Part shown: piece by piece, positions 56,707 to 64,000 of the stretch
Numbering within the stretch: position 1 is the first letter of the stretch
Layout of the letters: each line of letters begins with the position of its first letter
Assembly (NCBI GenBank): GCA_963805305.1
Contig: CAWDTM010000002.1
Span: 496,001-560,000 of the forward strand
DNA length: 64,000 nt
DNA from: CAVXEH01 sp963805305
GTDB lineage: Bacteria; Chloroflexota; Limnocylindria; QHBO01
Direction of reading: 5' to 3'
Translations under genes and position numbers: made by a program
Notes under the pieces: model-generated
Told to the model about the DNA's origin: nothing
Seen by the model: only the letters and a program-made list of their open reading frames with translations
The model's database searches: none

Positions 56707-59364
56707 CTACAGCGGGCCGAACCGTCGGCGGACGAGGCGGGTCACCGCAAGGGCTGCCGGGTAGCCCAGCAGCAGACCCCCGCCGATGATGACCCAGGCA
56801 ACAGGACCCAGAGGGACCGCGTCGAAGAGCTTGCCCAGCGGGGAGTAGAGCAGGACGAGCTGCAACGCCAGGCTCGCGCCCACGGCCAGCACCAGCCACC
56901 GGTTCGCAAGAAGCGGGGAGTGCTCGTGGACCCGAATCACCACGAGTCGCAGGTACTCCTGCGTGACCAGCGCCGTGAACGTCATGGTCCGGGCGGTCTC
57001 CAGGTCGAAGAGCCAGAGGCCGATGGCGAAGGTGGCGAGGACGATGGCCGAGATGACGATGCCCACGCCGGTGACCAGCGCGAGCATCGCGCGGCCGATG
57101 ATGGGACCCCGGCGGGGTGGCTGGTCCATGAGCCCGGGCGGCGCCGGGTCGACGGCCAGCGCCACCGCCGGGCCGCTGTCGGTCACCAGGTTCACCCACA
57201 GGATCTGGACCGCAGTGATGGGCAGCAGTCCGAAGAGCGATGCGACCAGGATGACCAGCACCTCCGCGAGGTTTCCGCTCAACAGGTAATTCAGGAACTT
57301 GCGGATGTTGGCGGCGATCCGGCGACCCTCCTCGATGGCGGCCACGATCGTCGCGAAGTTGTCGTCGAGAAGCACCATGTCCGACGCGTCGCGCGCAACG
57401 TCGGTCCCGCGTATCCCCATGGCGATCCCGACATCGGCCCCCTTCAGTGCGGGGGCGTCATTGACCCCGTCCCCGGTCATCACGACCACGTGCCCGCGAT
57501 CCCTGAACGCATTCAGGATCCGCAGCTTGTGGACGGGCTCGACCCTGGCGAAGATTTGGCCCTCCTCGACGATGGCATCGTCGCCGATGGCGTCGAGGTC
57601 CCGGCCCTCGATGGCGCGTCCGACGAGCCCGATCTCGGCGCCGATGGCTGCGGCGGTGCGTGCGTTGTCGCCGGTGATCATCACCACACGGATGCCGGCA
57701 TCCGCCGTTATCTGCAGCGCGGGGCCTGCCGCGGCGCGGGGTGGATCGGCCAGGGCCGCCAGGCCATAGAAGACGAGGTTGGTCTCGGTCGCGTCCCGCT
57801 GCCCCGGCACGTCAGGGCGTCCGGCGAGTGCCAGCACCCGGAACCCCTGACCGGTGAGATCCGCCTGGGCGGTCTGGATCGCCGAGCGATCCTCCGAGGT
57901 GATGGGCTGCGGCGTGCCAGCCCGCGCAACGTGGGTGCAGCGTGAAAGGAGGACCTCGGGGGCCCCTTTGGCGAGGACCCTGGTCGACCCATCCTCGCTG
58001 CGGACCACGACGCTCATCCGCTTGCGCTCGGACGAAAACGGGAGCTCGTCGACGCGCTCCCAGCCGTCGAGGTCGACCCCGGCGAGCATGGCACCCTGGA
58101 GGAGGGCGACCTCGGTCGGGTCGCCCAGGAAGCTGCCGTCGTCGCGGCGATGGGCGTTGTTGCACAGACCGGCAGCCAGGAGAGCAGGGCTGTCGGGCAG
58201 CTCCGCCCGCGCGCTCGCCGCGACGAGATCGAGCTCCCTGGGGTCGTCGTTGATCCCGATGGAGACGCCATCGGCATACAGCCGGCGGAAGCTCATGCGG
58301 CCCTCGGTGACGGTGCCGGTCTTGTCGGTGCACACGACATCGGCTCCGCCGATGATCTCGACCACGGGCAACGAGCGCACCAGTGCGTGCCGCTCGAGCA
58401 TGCGCCGGGTCCCGAAGGCGAGGGCCAGGGTCATGACCACCGGAAGGCCCTCGGGGATGGCGGCGACCGCCAGGGCCACGGCCGTGACGAAGGTGTCCAG
58501 CAGGCCCAGTCCGCCGATCGTCAGCTGCAGCACTGCGATGACCACGATCAGCGCTGCGATGATCGCGGTGATGCGGCGCCCGAGCGCCCCGACCTCGCGC
58601 TGGAAGGGCGTTGGCCCCTCGCGGACCGCCTGGACGGCCTGTGCGATGGCCCCCACCTGGGTCGCCATCCCGGTATGGGTCACGACCGCTCGGCCACGCC
58701 CGGCAACGACGGCGGTGCCCAGGTACACCATGTCCGTCCGTTCCGCGAGCGGCGTTCCCACCGGAACCGCATTGACGGACTTGTCTACGGGGAGGCTCTC
58801 ACCGGTGAGCGATGACTCGTCGGCCCGCAGATCATTGGCCCGGATGAGTCGCGCGTCGGCGGGGATGCGGTCGCCCTCCTCGAGAAGGACCACGTCGCCC
58901 GGCACGAGCTGCGTGGCACTCACGATCGCCGGCGACCCGTCGCGCAGGGCGTGGACCTCCGGAACTTCCAGGCGTCGGAGGGACTCGATGCCGCGCTGGG
59001 CGCGGTAGTTCTGGACGAATCCGAGCACACCATTCAGGGCCACGATGGCGAGGATCAGGAGGGCATCGCCCCAGCTGCTCTCGGCAGGTTCCAGGATGCT
59101 CACGGTGACAAGGACGGCCACCGCGCCGAAGAGGATCAGGACCAGCGGGTCGAGCACCTGGTCGAGGACCAGTCGCCAGGCGGGAATGCCCGGCTGCTCG
59201 CGCAGGCTGTTCAAACCATACCGGCCAAGGCGAGCGCTCGACTGCTCGCCGGAGAGGCCCCGCTCGTCGCTGCCCAGCCGGTGCAGGACCTCGTCGCTCG
59301 CCAGCGCATGAGGCGGCAGTCCCGGGTCGTGCTGCGCACCGGCGTTGACGGGGGTCCCGGTCAT
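56707..59364 (-). CDS. P-type cation-transporting ATPase (P2A, Ca2+-type)
   Basis: A protein of 885 residues with the complete P2 layout: N-terminal cation ATPase domain (LGRYGLNSLREQPGIPAWRL), A-domain DESSLTGESLPVDKS, M4 motif AAIPEGLPVVMTLALAFGTR, phosphorylation site VCTDKTGTVTEG (about Asp347), nucleotide domain KGAPEVLLSRC, hinge TGDGVNDAPALKGADVGIAM, and six C-terminal helices. The PEGLP sequence favours Ca2+/Mn2+ (PMR1/SERCA-like) transport over Na+/K+. The ATG at 59364 gives the normal length. Confidence 0.93.
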   Translation of the reverse strand: MTGTPVNAGAQHDPGLPPHALASDEVLHRLGSDERGLSGEQSSARLGRYGLNSLREQPGIPAWRLVLDQVLDPLVLILFGAVAVLVTVSILEPAESSWGDALLILAIVALNGVLGFVQNYRAQRGIESLRRLEVPEVHALRDGSPAIVSATQLVPGDVVLLEEGDRIPADARLIRANDLRADESSLTGESLPVDKSVNAVPVGTPLAERTDMVYLGTAVVAGRGRAVVTHTGMATQVGAIAQAVQAVREGPTPFQREVGALGRRITAIIAALIVVIAVLQLTIGGLGLLDTFVTAVALAVAAIPEGLPVVMTLALAFGTRRMLERHALVRSLPVVEIIGGADVVCTDKTGTVTEGRMSFRRLYADGVSIGINDDPRELDLVAASARAELPDSPALLAAGLCNNAHRRDDGSFLGDPTEVALLQGAMLAGVDLDGWERVDELPFSSERKRMSVVVRSEDGSTRVLAKGAPEVLLSRCTHVARAGTPQPITSEDRSAIQTAQADLTGQGFRVLALAGRPDVPGQRDATETNLVFYGLAALADPPRAAAGPALQITADAGIRVVMITGDNARTAAAIGAEIGLVGRAIEGRDLDAIGDDAIVEEGQIFARVEPVHKLRILNAFRDRGHVVVMTGDGVNDAPALKGADVGIAMGIRGTDVARDASDMVLLDDNFATIVAAIEEGRRIAANIRKFLNYLLSGNLAEVLVILVASLFGLLPITAVQILWVNLVTDSGPAVALAVDPAPPGLMDQPPRRGPIIGRAMLALVTGVGIVISAIVLATFAIGLWLFDLETARTMTFTALVTQEYLRLVVIRVHEHSPLLANRWLVLAVGASLALQLVLLYSPLGKLFDAVPLGPVAWVIIGGGLLLGYPAALAVTRLVRRRFGPL

Positions 59365-59483
59365 ACCCGGACAGTACCCGTCGGAGGCGATGGAGGGACA
59401 GAGCCGAATGGGGCGACCGGGATGGGCGCAGGATCGTGCACCGCCGGTTCGACCCGGCATCGGCTCGGGCGCATGCTACGACC

Positions 59484-61829
59484 ATGCATGCACCGCGGGT
59501 CCGTCGGGGGATGGCGTCCCTGGCATGCGCCTGGCTCCTGTCGACCACCCTGCTCGTCGGCTGCACGCCGGCGACGCGCGGCGGCTCATTGCCTTCCACG
59601 CTCACCATGGACGGTGCGGCCGGAGGGCAGATCGCCATGCAGAACGGCATCCCCGTCCCGACCTTCGATGCCCAGCCCCGCCCGCACCTGGACCTCTCCG
59701 GGGCGTGGCGCGTGCAGCGCACGACCTTCGACTCCGAACGTTCGCTGACCGATCGGAAGCAGGCGCTAGGCCCGATCACGGCCGAGGCCGCGGGACGGGA
59801 GGCGCCCGGATACGACGACAGCGGCTGGGAGACGATCCCGGTGCCCGGGACCATCAATCCACCCCCGAACCGGGAGACGGGCGCCTGGTATCGGCATACG
59901 TTCGTGGTTCCCGCGGCGTGGAACGGCCTGGCGGTGACGCTGAAATTCGCCGCGGTGAACTACGTGGCCGATGTCTGGGTCAATGGGACCTACCTCGGCT
60001 ACCACGAGGGCGGCTACACGCCATTCGCGTTCGACGTGACGCGCGCGGTTCATCCCGGCGAGAGCAACCTGATCGCCGTGCGGGTCGACAACCCCGCCTG
60101 GGGGACGCGGAACGACATCGTGCCGTGGGGTCTCGCGGACTGGTGGAACTACGGCGGGATCACCCGGCCGGTCTGGCTCGAGGCAGGGGATTCCGTCCAG
60201 GTCGTGCGCGCCGATGTCGTGCCCCACCTTGACGGTGCCGACGTCGCGTTGGTGCTCTGGAATGCCGGTCACACAACGACCGAGGCAACCCCGACGCCAT
60301 CTGCGACACCGAGCGCCCGTCCATCCCCGACCGAGCCGCTCGCGACCCTCGGGCCCTCGCCGCCTGCCGGGTCCGCGCCGGCACCCGGTGCCGCTTCGCC
60401 AAACCCGGCGCCGGCATCGGCCATCCCCGCGGGAACGGTGCAGATTCACGTCGAGGTCCTGCCGGCCCAGGTCACGCCCGAGAACGTCACGGAACCGGAT
60501 GTTCGCCTGCTCCTGCCCGGGCGTCCGGCACCGCTTGCCACGGCGGATCTGTCGGTTACGCAGCCCGGACCGCGGAGCGTCCGCCTGGCGCACGTATCGT
60601 TCCTGTTCGGCGGCGCCGAGCAGTGGAGCCCCGGCTTCCCCGCCCTCTACGTGCTGCACGTGGTCAGCCGTACCGGCGATGGCCTGCACGACGAGCTGTG
60701 GACCACCTTCGGGCTGCGACGCGTCAGCGTTGATCCGAAGGCGTCCCGGGTCCTGCTCAATGGCAATCCGGTCTTTTTCCGCGGCGTCGGCCTGCATGAC
60801 GAGGAGATCATCCCCGGGACCAATGGGCAGCCCGTGACCGGGCACCGGATCAGCGAGGCAAGCGAGCTCCTCGCGCAGCTCGACCACGCGCGAACCGTGG
60901 GAGCGGACCTCATCCGCAGCGGGCACACTCCGGCCAATCCGCTGCTGCTGATGCTGGCGGATCGCCTGGGGTTCGCGGTCTGGGAGGAGATCCCGCTCTA
61001 CCACGACACGCCGCTCACCTTCGGTGTGTCCATGGATCGCGGCATCCCCCAGCAGATGCTCCGGGAGATGGCCCTGCGCGACTTCAACCGGCCATCGGTG
61101 CTGTTCCACGGGCTGGCCAACGAGTCCGTCGGCGGTACGGAGCGTGAGCAGGCTCTCGCCACCCTCGCCGGTATCGACCGCTCTGTGGATGGGACGCGCC
61201 TGCTCGGCCAGGCTGCCTACGGCTCACAGCCCACGGACGCCACGCAGGCGCCCCTCGACGTGGCTGGATTCACGTTCTACTACGGGGTCTTCTACGGGAG
61301 CGATCCCGCCGCCGACACCGCCACCGCGCTGGCCGCGGCGCACCGCGCGAACCCGGGCAAGCCCATCATCGCGCTGGAGTTCGGCCGCTGGTCGAGCGGT
61401 GCCGACGGGCCATCGGCGCAACGGCGCATCCTGTCGGCGACGTACCCGGAGTTCGGACGTCGCAGTGATGTCCTGACCGACGGGTACGTGGCGGGGGCCG
61501 TATGGTGGACGCTGGAGGACTTCCTCACGGAACGACCGGGAATCAGCGTGGAATCATTCGGGCTCTTCACGCCGCTGGGCACGGCCCGTCCGGCCGCGGC
61601 CGTCGCCGGGCATCTCTTCGGTCTCGGCAGCGGACGCGGAGCGCAGCAGCAGATCCAGTCAACCTTCACCCGCGGCGCCGTCACGGCCCAGGATCTCGAT
61701 CCGTTCCGCGACTGGCGCCTCGTCGGCTACCTTGCCTACGCCCTGGCTGTTTCGCTGGTGGCGCTGGGGCTGCTGGTCCTCGTGCTGAGCCATCGGGGAG
61801 GCCGGGCGGTGACCGGTCCGGGTCGATGA
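59484..61829 (+). CDS. Glycoside hydrolase family 2 lipoprotein with C-terminal membrane helix
   Basis: A protein of 781 residues. Lipoprotein signal (LLSTTLLVGCTPATRG). GH2 sugar-binding jelly roll (WYRHTFVVPAAWNGLAVTLK, VNYVADVWVNGTYLGYHEGG), an Ig-like domain interrupted by a Pro/Ala/Ser/Thr-rich insert (about residues 263-318), then the TIM barrel (NGNPVFFRGVGLHDEEIIPG). Acid/base Glu in GLANESVGG (about 547) and nucleophile Glu in IIALEFGRWSSG (about 632). A final helix (LAYALAVSLVALGLLVLVLS) would also anchor the C-terminus. Beta-galactosidase/glucuronidase-like; sugar unknown. ATG 59511 is an alternative start. Confidence 0.88.
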   Translation: MHAPRVRRGMASLACAWLLSTTLLVGCTPATRGGSLPSTLTMDGAAGGQIAMQNGIPVPTFDAQPRPHLDLSGAWRVQRTTFDSERSLTDRKQALGPITAEAAGREAPGYDDSGWETIPVPGTINPPPNRETGAWYRHTFVVPAAWNGLAVTLKFAAVNYVADVWVNGTYLGYHEGGYTPFAFDVTRAVHPGESNLIAVRVDNPAWGTRNDIVPWGLADWWNYGGITRPVWLEAGDSVQVVRADVVPHLDGADVALVLWNAGHTTTEATPTPSATPSARPSPTEPLATLGPSPPAGSAPAPGAASPNPAPASAIPAGTVQIHVEVLPAQVTPENVTEPDVRLLLPGRPAPLATADLSVTQPGPRSVRLAHVSFLFGGAEQWSPGFPALYVLHVVSRTGDGLHDELWTTFGLRRVSVDPKASRVLLNGNPVFFRGVGLHDEEIIPGTNGQPVTGHRISEASELLAQLDHARTVGADLIRSGHTPANPLLLMLADRLGFAVWEEIPLYHDTPLTFGVSMDRGIPQQMLREMALRDFNRPSVLFHGLANESVGGTEREQALATLAGIDRSVDGTRLLGQAAYGSQPTDATQAPLDVAGFTFYYGVFYGSDPAADTATALAAAHRANPGKPIIALEFGRWSSGADGPSAQRRILSATYPEFGRRSDVLTDGYVAGAVWWTLEDFLTERPGISVESFGLFTPLGTARPAAAVAGHLFGLGSGRGAQQQIQSTFTRGAVTAQDLDPFRDWRLVGYLAYALAVSLVALGLLVLVLSHRGGRAVTGPGR

Positions 61830-62266
61830 CACGCGGCGCATCCCGCCTCGTGCACGGGCGCCTTGCGGCGGTCTCCGTCCGAGCATCGTTCGGGGCCGGG
61901 GGCTGGGTGGGCTCTGCGATCGGCCTGGTCATGGGTGCCCTGCTCGGCGCCCTCATCAGCTGGTTCGCGGGAGCCGTCCTCGACTGGCAGCGGGGTTTGG
62001 GGTACACACTGGGGATTGCCTCGACCCTGCTGCCGTTCGGCGACCAGATTCCAGCTCTGCGCTGGCTGAGCGAGTCATGGTATTTCGTGATCCCCATCAC
62101 GGCGCTCCTGATCGCCGCGCTGTCGGGGGCGGTGGGGGGCGTGATTGGTGCCCTGCTTGCGGTGGCGTACAACCGCTCGCCCCGGCACGCGAGCGTTGTG
62201 GTGGAGCTCGACGCGAACGGGGCTGCCGAGCCCGCGGAGAGGACAACGGCCGCCGCGGAAGCCTGA
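61826..62266 (+). CDS. Small membrane protein of unknown function
   Basis: A protein of 146 residues; ATGA overlap with the glycoside hydrolase gene. Two Gly-rich hydrophobic regions (VGSAIGLVMGALLGALISWF; IPITALLIAALSGAVGGVIG) have GxxxG packing motifs, with an acidic Ala-rich C-terminus. Translational coupling suggests it works with the glycoside hydrolase, perhaps in its membrane placement; this is only an inference. Confidence 0.65.
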   Translation: MTRGASRLVHGRLAAVSVRASFGAGGWVGSAIGLVMGALLGALISWFAGAVLDWQRGLGYTLGIASTLLPFGDQIPALRWLSESWYFVIPITALLIAALSGAVGGVIGALLAVAYNRSPRHASVVVELDANGAAEPAERTTAAAEA

Positions 62267-62363
62267 GGTGGCGATGACGCGCGGGGCCTTTCCGATCGTG
62301 TGCGCTGGGGGTAGGATGCGCGACACGCCAGCGAACGCTGGTGAGCGCAGGAGGATCGATCGC

Positions 62364-62783
62364 GTGGATCTCGTACCGACGCTGGCCAGCGTCCCCCTGC
62401 TGGCGGGCCTTGACCGAAAGACCCTGGAGCGCCTGGCCGAGCACGCGAAGCGACGCTCGTATGCCGCCGGTGAGGCGATCGTCACGCAGGACGCCCCGGC
62501 ATCGGCGCTCTACATCATCCTCAGCGGACATGTCGCGATCGAGCGTGGCCGCGGAGCGGCCGAGCAGGTCGGCGATCTGGGAGCCGGCGACTTCTTCGGC
62601 GAGCTGGCCCTGATCGAGGATCATCCGCGCACGGCGACCGTTCGCGCCACGGAGCCCACCGAGTGCGTGCTGTTCGTCGCGTGGGAGTTCACGGCGCTCC
62701 TCAAGGAGCACCCCCAGATCGCGGTGCCCATCATGGAGGCGCTGATCGCCCGGGTCCACCGGCGCGAGCATCACCTCCAGTAG
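62364..62783 (+). CDS. Cyclic nucleotide-binding domain protein
   Basis: A protein of 139 residues. AGGAGG at 62349-62354 fixes the GTG start, and TAGGAT at 62312-62317 is a plausible -10. One CRP-type beta-barrel: VPLLAGLDRKTLERLAEHAK, ALYIILSGHVAIERGRG, LGAGDFFGELALIEDHPRTA (phosphate-binding cassette with Gly-Glu and the Arg of PRTA), and a C-terminal helix. There is no DNA-binding domain, so it is a stand-alone cAMP/cGMP-sensing module. A class III cyclase is coded at 16250-17791. Confidence 0.88.
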   Translation: MDLVPTLASVPLLAGLDRKTLERLAEHAKRRSYAAGEAIVTQDAPASALYIILSGHVAIERGRGAAEQVGDLGAGDFFGELALIEDHPRTATVRATEPTECVLFVAWEFTALLKEHPQIAVPIMEALIARVHRREHHLQ

Positions 62784-62843
62784 CCGCCACCGCCCCGGCC
62801 GGAGGGCCAGGGACTGCGCATTCACGTCACGCAGGGCAGGCCG

Positions 62844-63446
62844 TCAGGGTTGGAGGCGCCGCCGGCGCCAGCCACCCTCCGCAGCGGGCAGGTACTCGAC
62901 GCGGTCGTGGAGCCTGTCCTCCCGGCTCTCCCAGAACTCGCAGACCTCGGGGATGAGCCGATAGCCGCCCCAGAACGGGGGGAGCGGAATGACGTCGGTC
63001 GGGAACTGGTCGTTCATCTCGGCGACGCGCGCCTCGAGCTCCTGCCGCGATCCAATCGGCGCGCCCTGCACGGATGCCCAGGCCGCAAGCCGGCTGCCAC
63101 GCGGACGACTCGACCAGTACGGGACGGACTCGTCGTCGCTGAGCGTCTCCACCCCGCCGGCCAGGCGGACCTGTCGATGCAGCGCAGGCCAGTGCAGGAC
63201 GAGCGCCCCGCGCGGGTTGACCGCCAGATCGCGGCCCTTGCGGCTGCCCCGGTTCGTGTAGAAGCGCAGCCCGAGGGCGTCGATCCCCCGAAGGAGCACC
63301 ATCCGCACCGATGGCGCCCCGTCGGCGCTCGCCGTGGCGAGCGCCATGGCATCCGGCATCGGCTCACCGGCCTCCTCCGCTTCGGTGACCCATGTCCGCA
63401 GCTGCCGAAGGGGATCGGGATCCAGGGTCCCCGGGTCGATGGGCAT
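62844..63446 (-). CDS. pdxH: Pyridoxamine 5'-phosphate oxidase
   Basis: A 200-residue PNPOx-fold flavoenzyme making pyridoxal 5'-phosphate. RMVLLRGIDALGLRFYTNRG and SRKGRDLAVNPRGALVLHWP form the FMN/substrate region, RQVRLAGGVETLSDDESVPY continues it, and the C-terminal signature EFWESREDRLHDRVEYLPA then WRRRRLQP binds the substrate. Normal length. Its start shares one base with the stop of the upstream PLP-type aminotransferase gene. Confidence 0.95.
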   Translation of the reverse strand: MPIDPGTLDPDPLRQLRTWVTEAEEAGEPMPDAMALATASADGAPSVRMVLLRGIDALGLRFYTNRGSRKGRDLAVNPRGALVLHWPALHRQVRLAGGVETLSDDESVPYWSSRPRGSRLAAWASVQGAPIGSRQELEARVAEMNDQFPTDVIPLPPFWGGYRLIPEVCEFWESREDRLHDRVEYLPAAEGGWRRRRLQP

Positions 63447-64000
63447 CAGGCCGGGACCGGCGTGTCGTGGGTGCCCGCGACGATGGCGGGCAGGAGATCC
63501 GCCAGGCGAGCGAACTGCTCGATGTCGTTGTAGGCTGCGGCGCTGATCCGCAGCAGCCGGCGCCACGCGCCGCCGGCCGGCCGTTGTGGCCAGGGGGTGA
63601 CCATGACCTGGACGCCGGCCCCGATGAGCGCGGCATGGACCGGGTCCGCGTAGAGGTCGACGCCCTGCACGGCGCCCGGCGTCTCCACCGGCGGGAGGGG
63701 GATCGCCGCCATGCTGCCGATCATCGTGTCCGGCGCTGGCGGGGCTACCGCCATGGCAGCGGCCAGGCGGTCGCGGCCCGCGAGGGCGAGGGCGTGGTTG
63801 CGTGCGCGGAGACCGTCCCAGCCGTCCGCCGTCAGCCCCTCACCGAAGCGCAGGGCGGCCGGCACGGCCAGGAACGGGGTGAAGTCCGTGGTGCCGGTCC
63901 AGTCGAACTCAAGCCGAAAGCGGCTGCGATCCGTGCGCGGCGAGTTCGCGCCATGGCTGATCACGAGCGGACGCATGCCGGCCTGTCGATCGCGGCGCAC
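63446..64000 (-). CDS. Class V aminotransferase, isopenicillin-N epimerase-like (partial)
   Basis: The C-terminal 184 residues of a PLP enzyme whose 5' part lies beyond the window. The segment RPLVISHGANSPRTDRSRFR, LEFDWTGTTDFTPFLAVPAA and RLLRISAAAYNDIEQFARLA match the class V aminotransferases related to isopenicillin N epimerase and cysteine desulfurase-like enzymes. The PLP Lys would be upstream and is not visible. One-base overlap with pdxH, which makes its cofactor. Confidence 0.83.
   Translation of the reverse strand: MRRDRQAGMRPLVISHGANSPRTDRSRFRLEFDWTGTTDFTPFLAVPAALRFGEGLTADGWDGLRARNHALALAGRDRLAAAMAVAPPAPDTMIGSMAAIPLPPVETPGAVQGVDLYADPVHAALIGAGVQVMVTPWPQRPAGGAWRRLLRISAAAYNDIEQFARLADLLPAIVAGTHDTPVPA

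Noticed and set aside
1..64000. CRISPR arrays, rRNA, prophage structural genes, toxin-antitoxin pairs
   Set aside because: Looked for by eye on both strands; no regularly spaced repeats, rRNA motifs, phage proteins or recognisable TA pairs were found.

Overview
The window is a high-GC, gene-dense bacterial chromosome segment with mostly short or overlapping gene junctions (ATGA, GTGA, TGATG). The gene set points to Chloroflexota, perhaps a Limnocylindria-like soil or freshwater lineage: a MoaC-MoaB fusion, an ETF:menaquinone oxidoreductase-type Fe-S protein with acyl-CoA dehydrogenase and ETF, tandem DUF881 proteins, DUF951, TldD/TldE, and a membrane-anchored copper nitrite reductase. The lineage is an inference; no rRNA is present.

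1-9.8 kb is energy and cofactor metabolism: the end of a molybdenum-cofactor fusion gene, a membrane Fe-S oxidoreductase, an Lrp/AsnC regulator with a class III aminotransferase, a Rieske membrane protein, then acyl-CoA dehydrogenase-etfB-etfA. Electrons from acyl-CoA oxidation probably pass from ETF to the quinone pool through the Fe-S protein. 9.8-14.6 kb holds nrdR-dcd (deoxynucleotide supply), a metallo-beta-lactamase-fold hydrolase, a response regulator with a PAS-GAF histidine kinase, and a cupredoxin lipoprotein. tRNA-Arg(CCT) lies at 14.9 kb.

15-23 kb carries small membrane proteins, a class III cyclase, an SDR enzyme, and a copper/redox-looking group (cupredoxin lipoprotein, 12-helix Cys-rich membrane protein, frameshifted ccdA). 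23-35 kb has a peptide-binding protein, a secreted metallopeptidase, two DUF881 proteins, tldD-tldE, DUF951, an MFS carrier, a family 2 glycosyltransferase and a YtcJ-type amidohydrolase in tight runs. A candidate structured RNA sits at 35.5 kb. NirK and a divergent Rrf2 regulator follow, then ribokinase and ornithine carbamoyltransferase.

42.16-47.26 kb is an integrated element: tRNA-Val(GAC) is the target, a 47-bp perfect direct repeat of its 3' end marks attL and attR, a tyrosine recombinase lies just inside attL, and the cargo is a secreted trypsin-fold protease, a small lipoprotein and decayed fragments (integrase tail, IS5-type transposase). A third, degenerate copy of the tRNA 3' end near 55.93 kb suggests that the next 8.7 kb (membrane proteins, CPBP-like protein, alpha/beta hydrolase, ABC exporter, a frameshifted DUF6544-like locus) is an older accessory insertion at the same site.

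56-64 kb returns to core-like genes: a methyltransferase, a Ca2+-type P-ATPase, a cell-surface glycoside hydrolase family 2 protein, a cNMP-binding protein, PdxH and the end of a class V aminotransferase.
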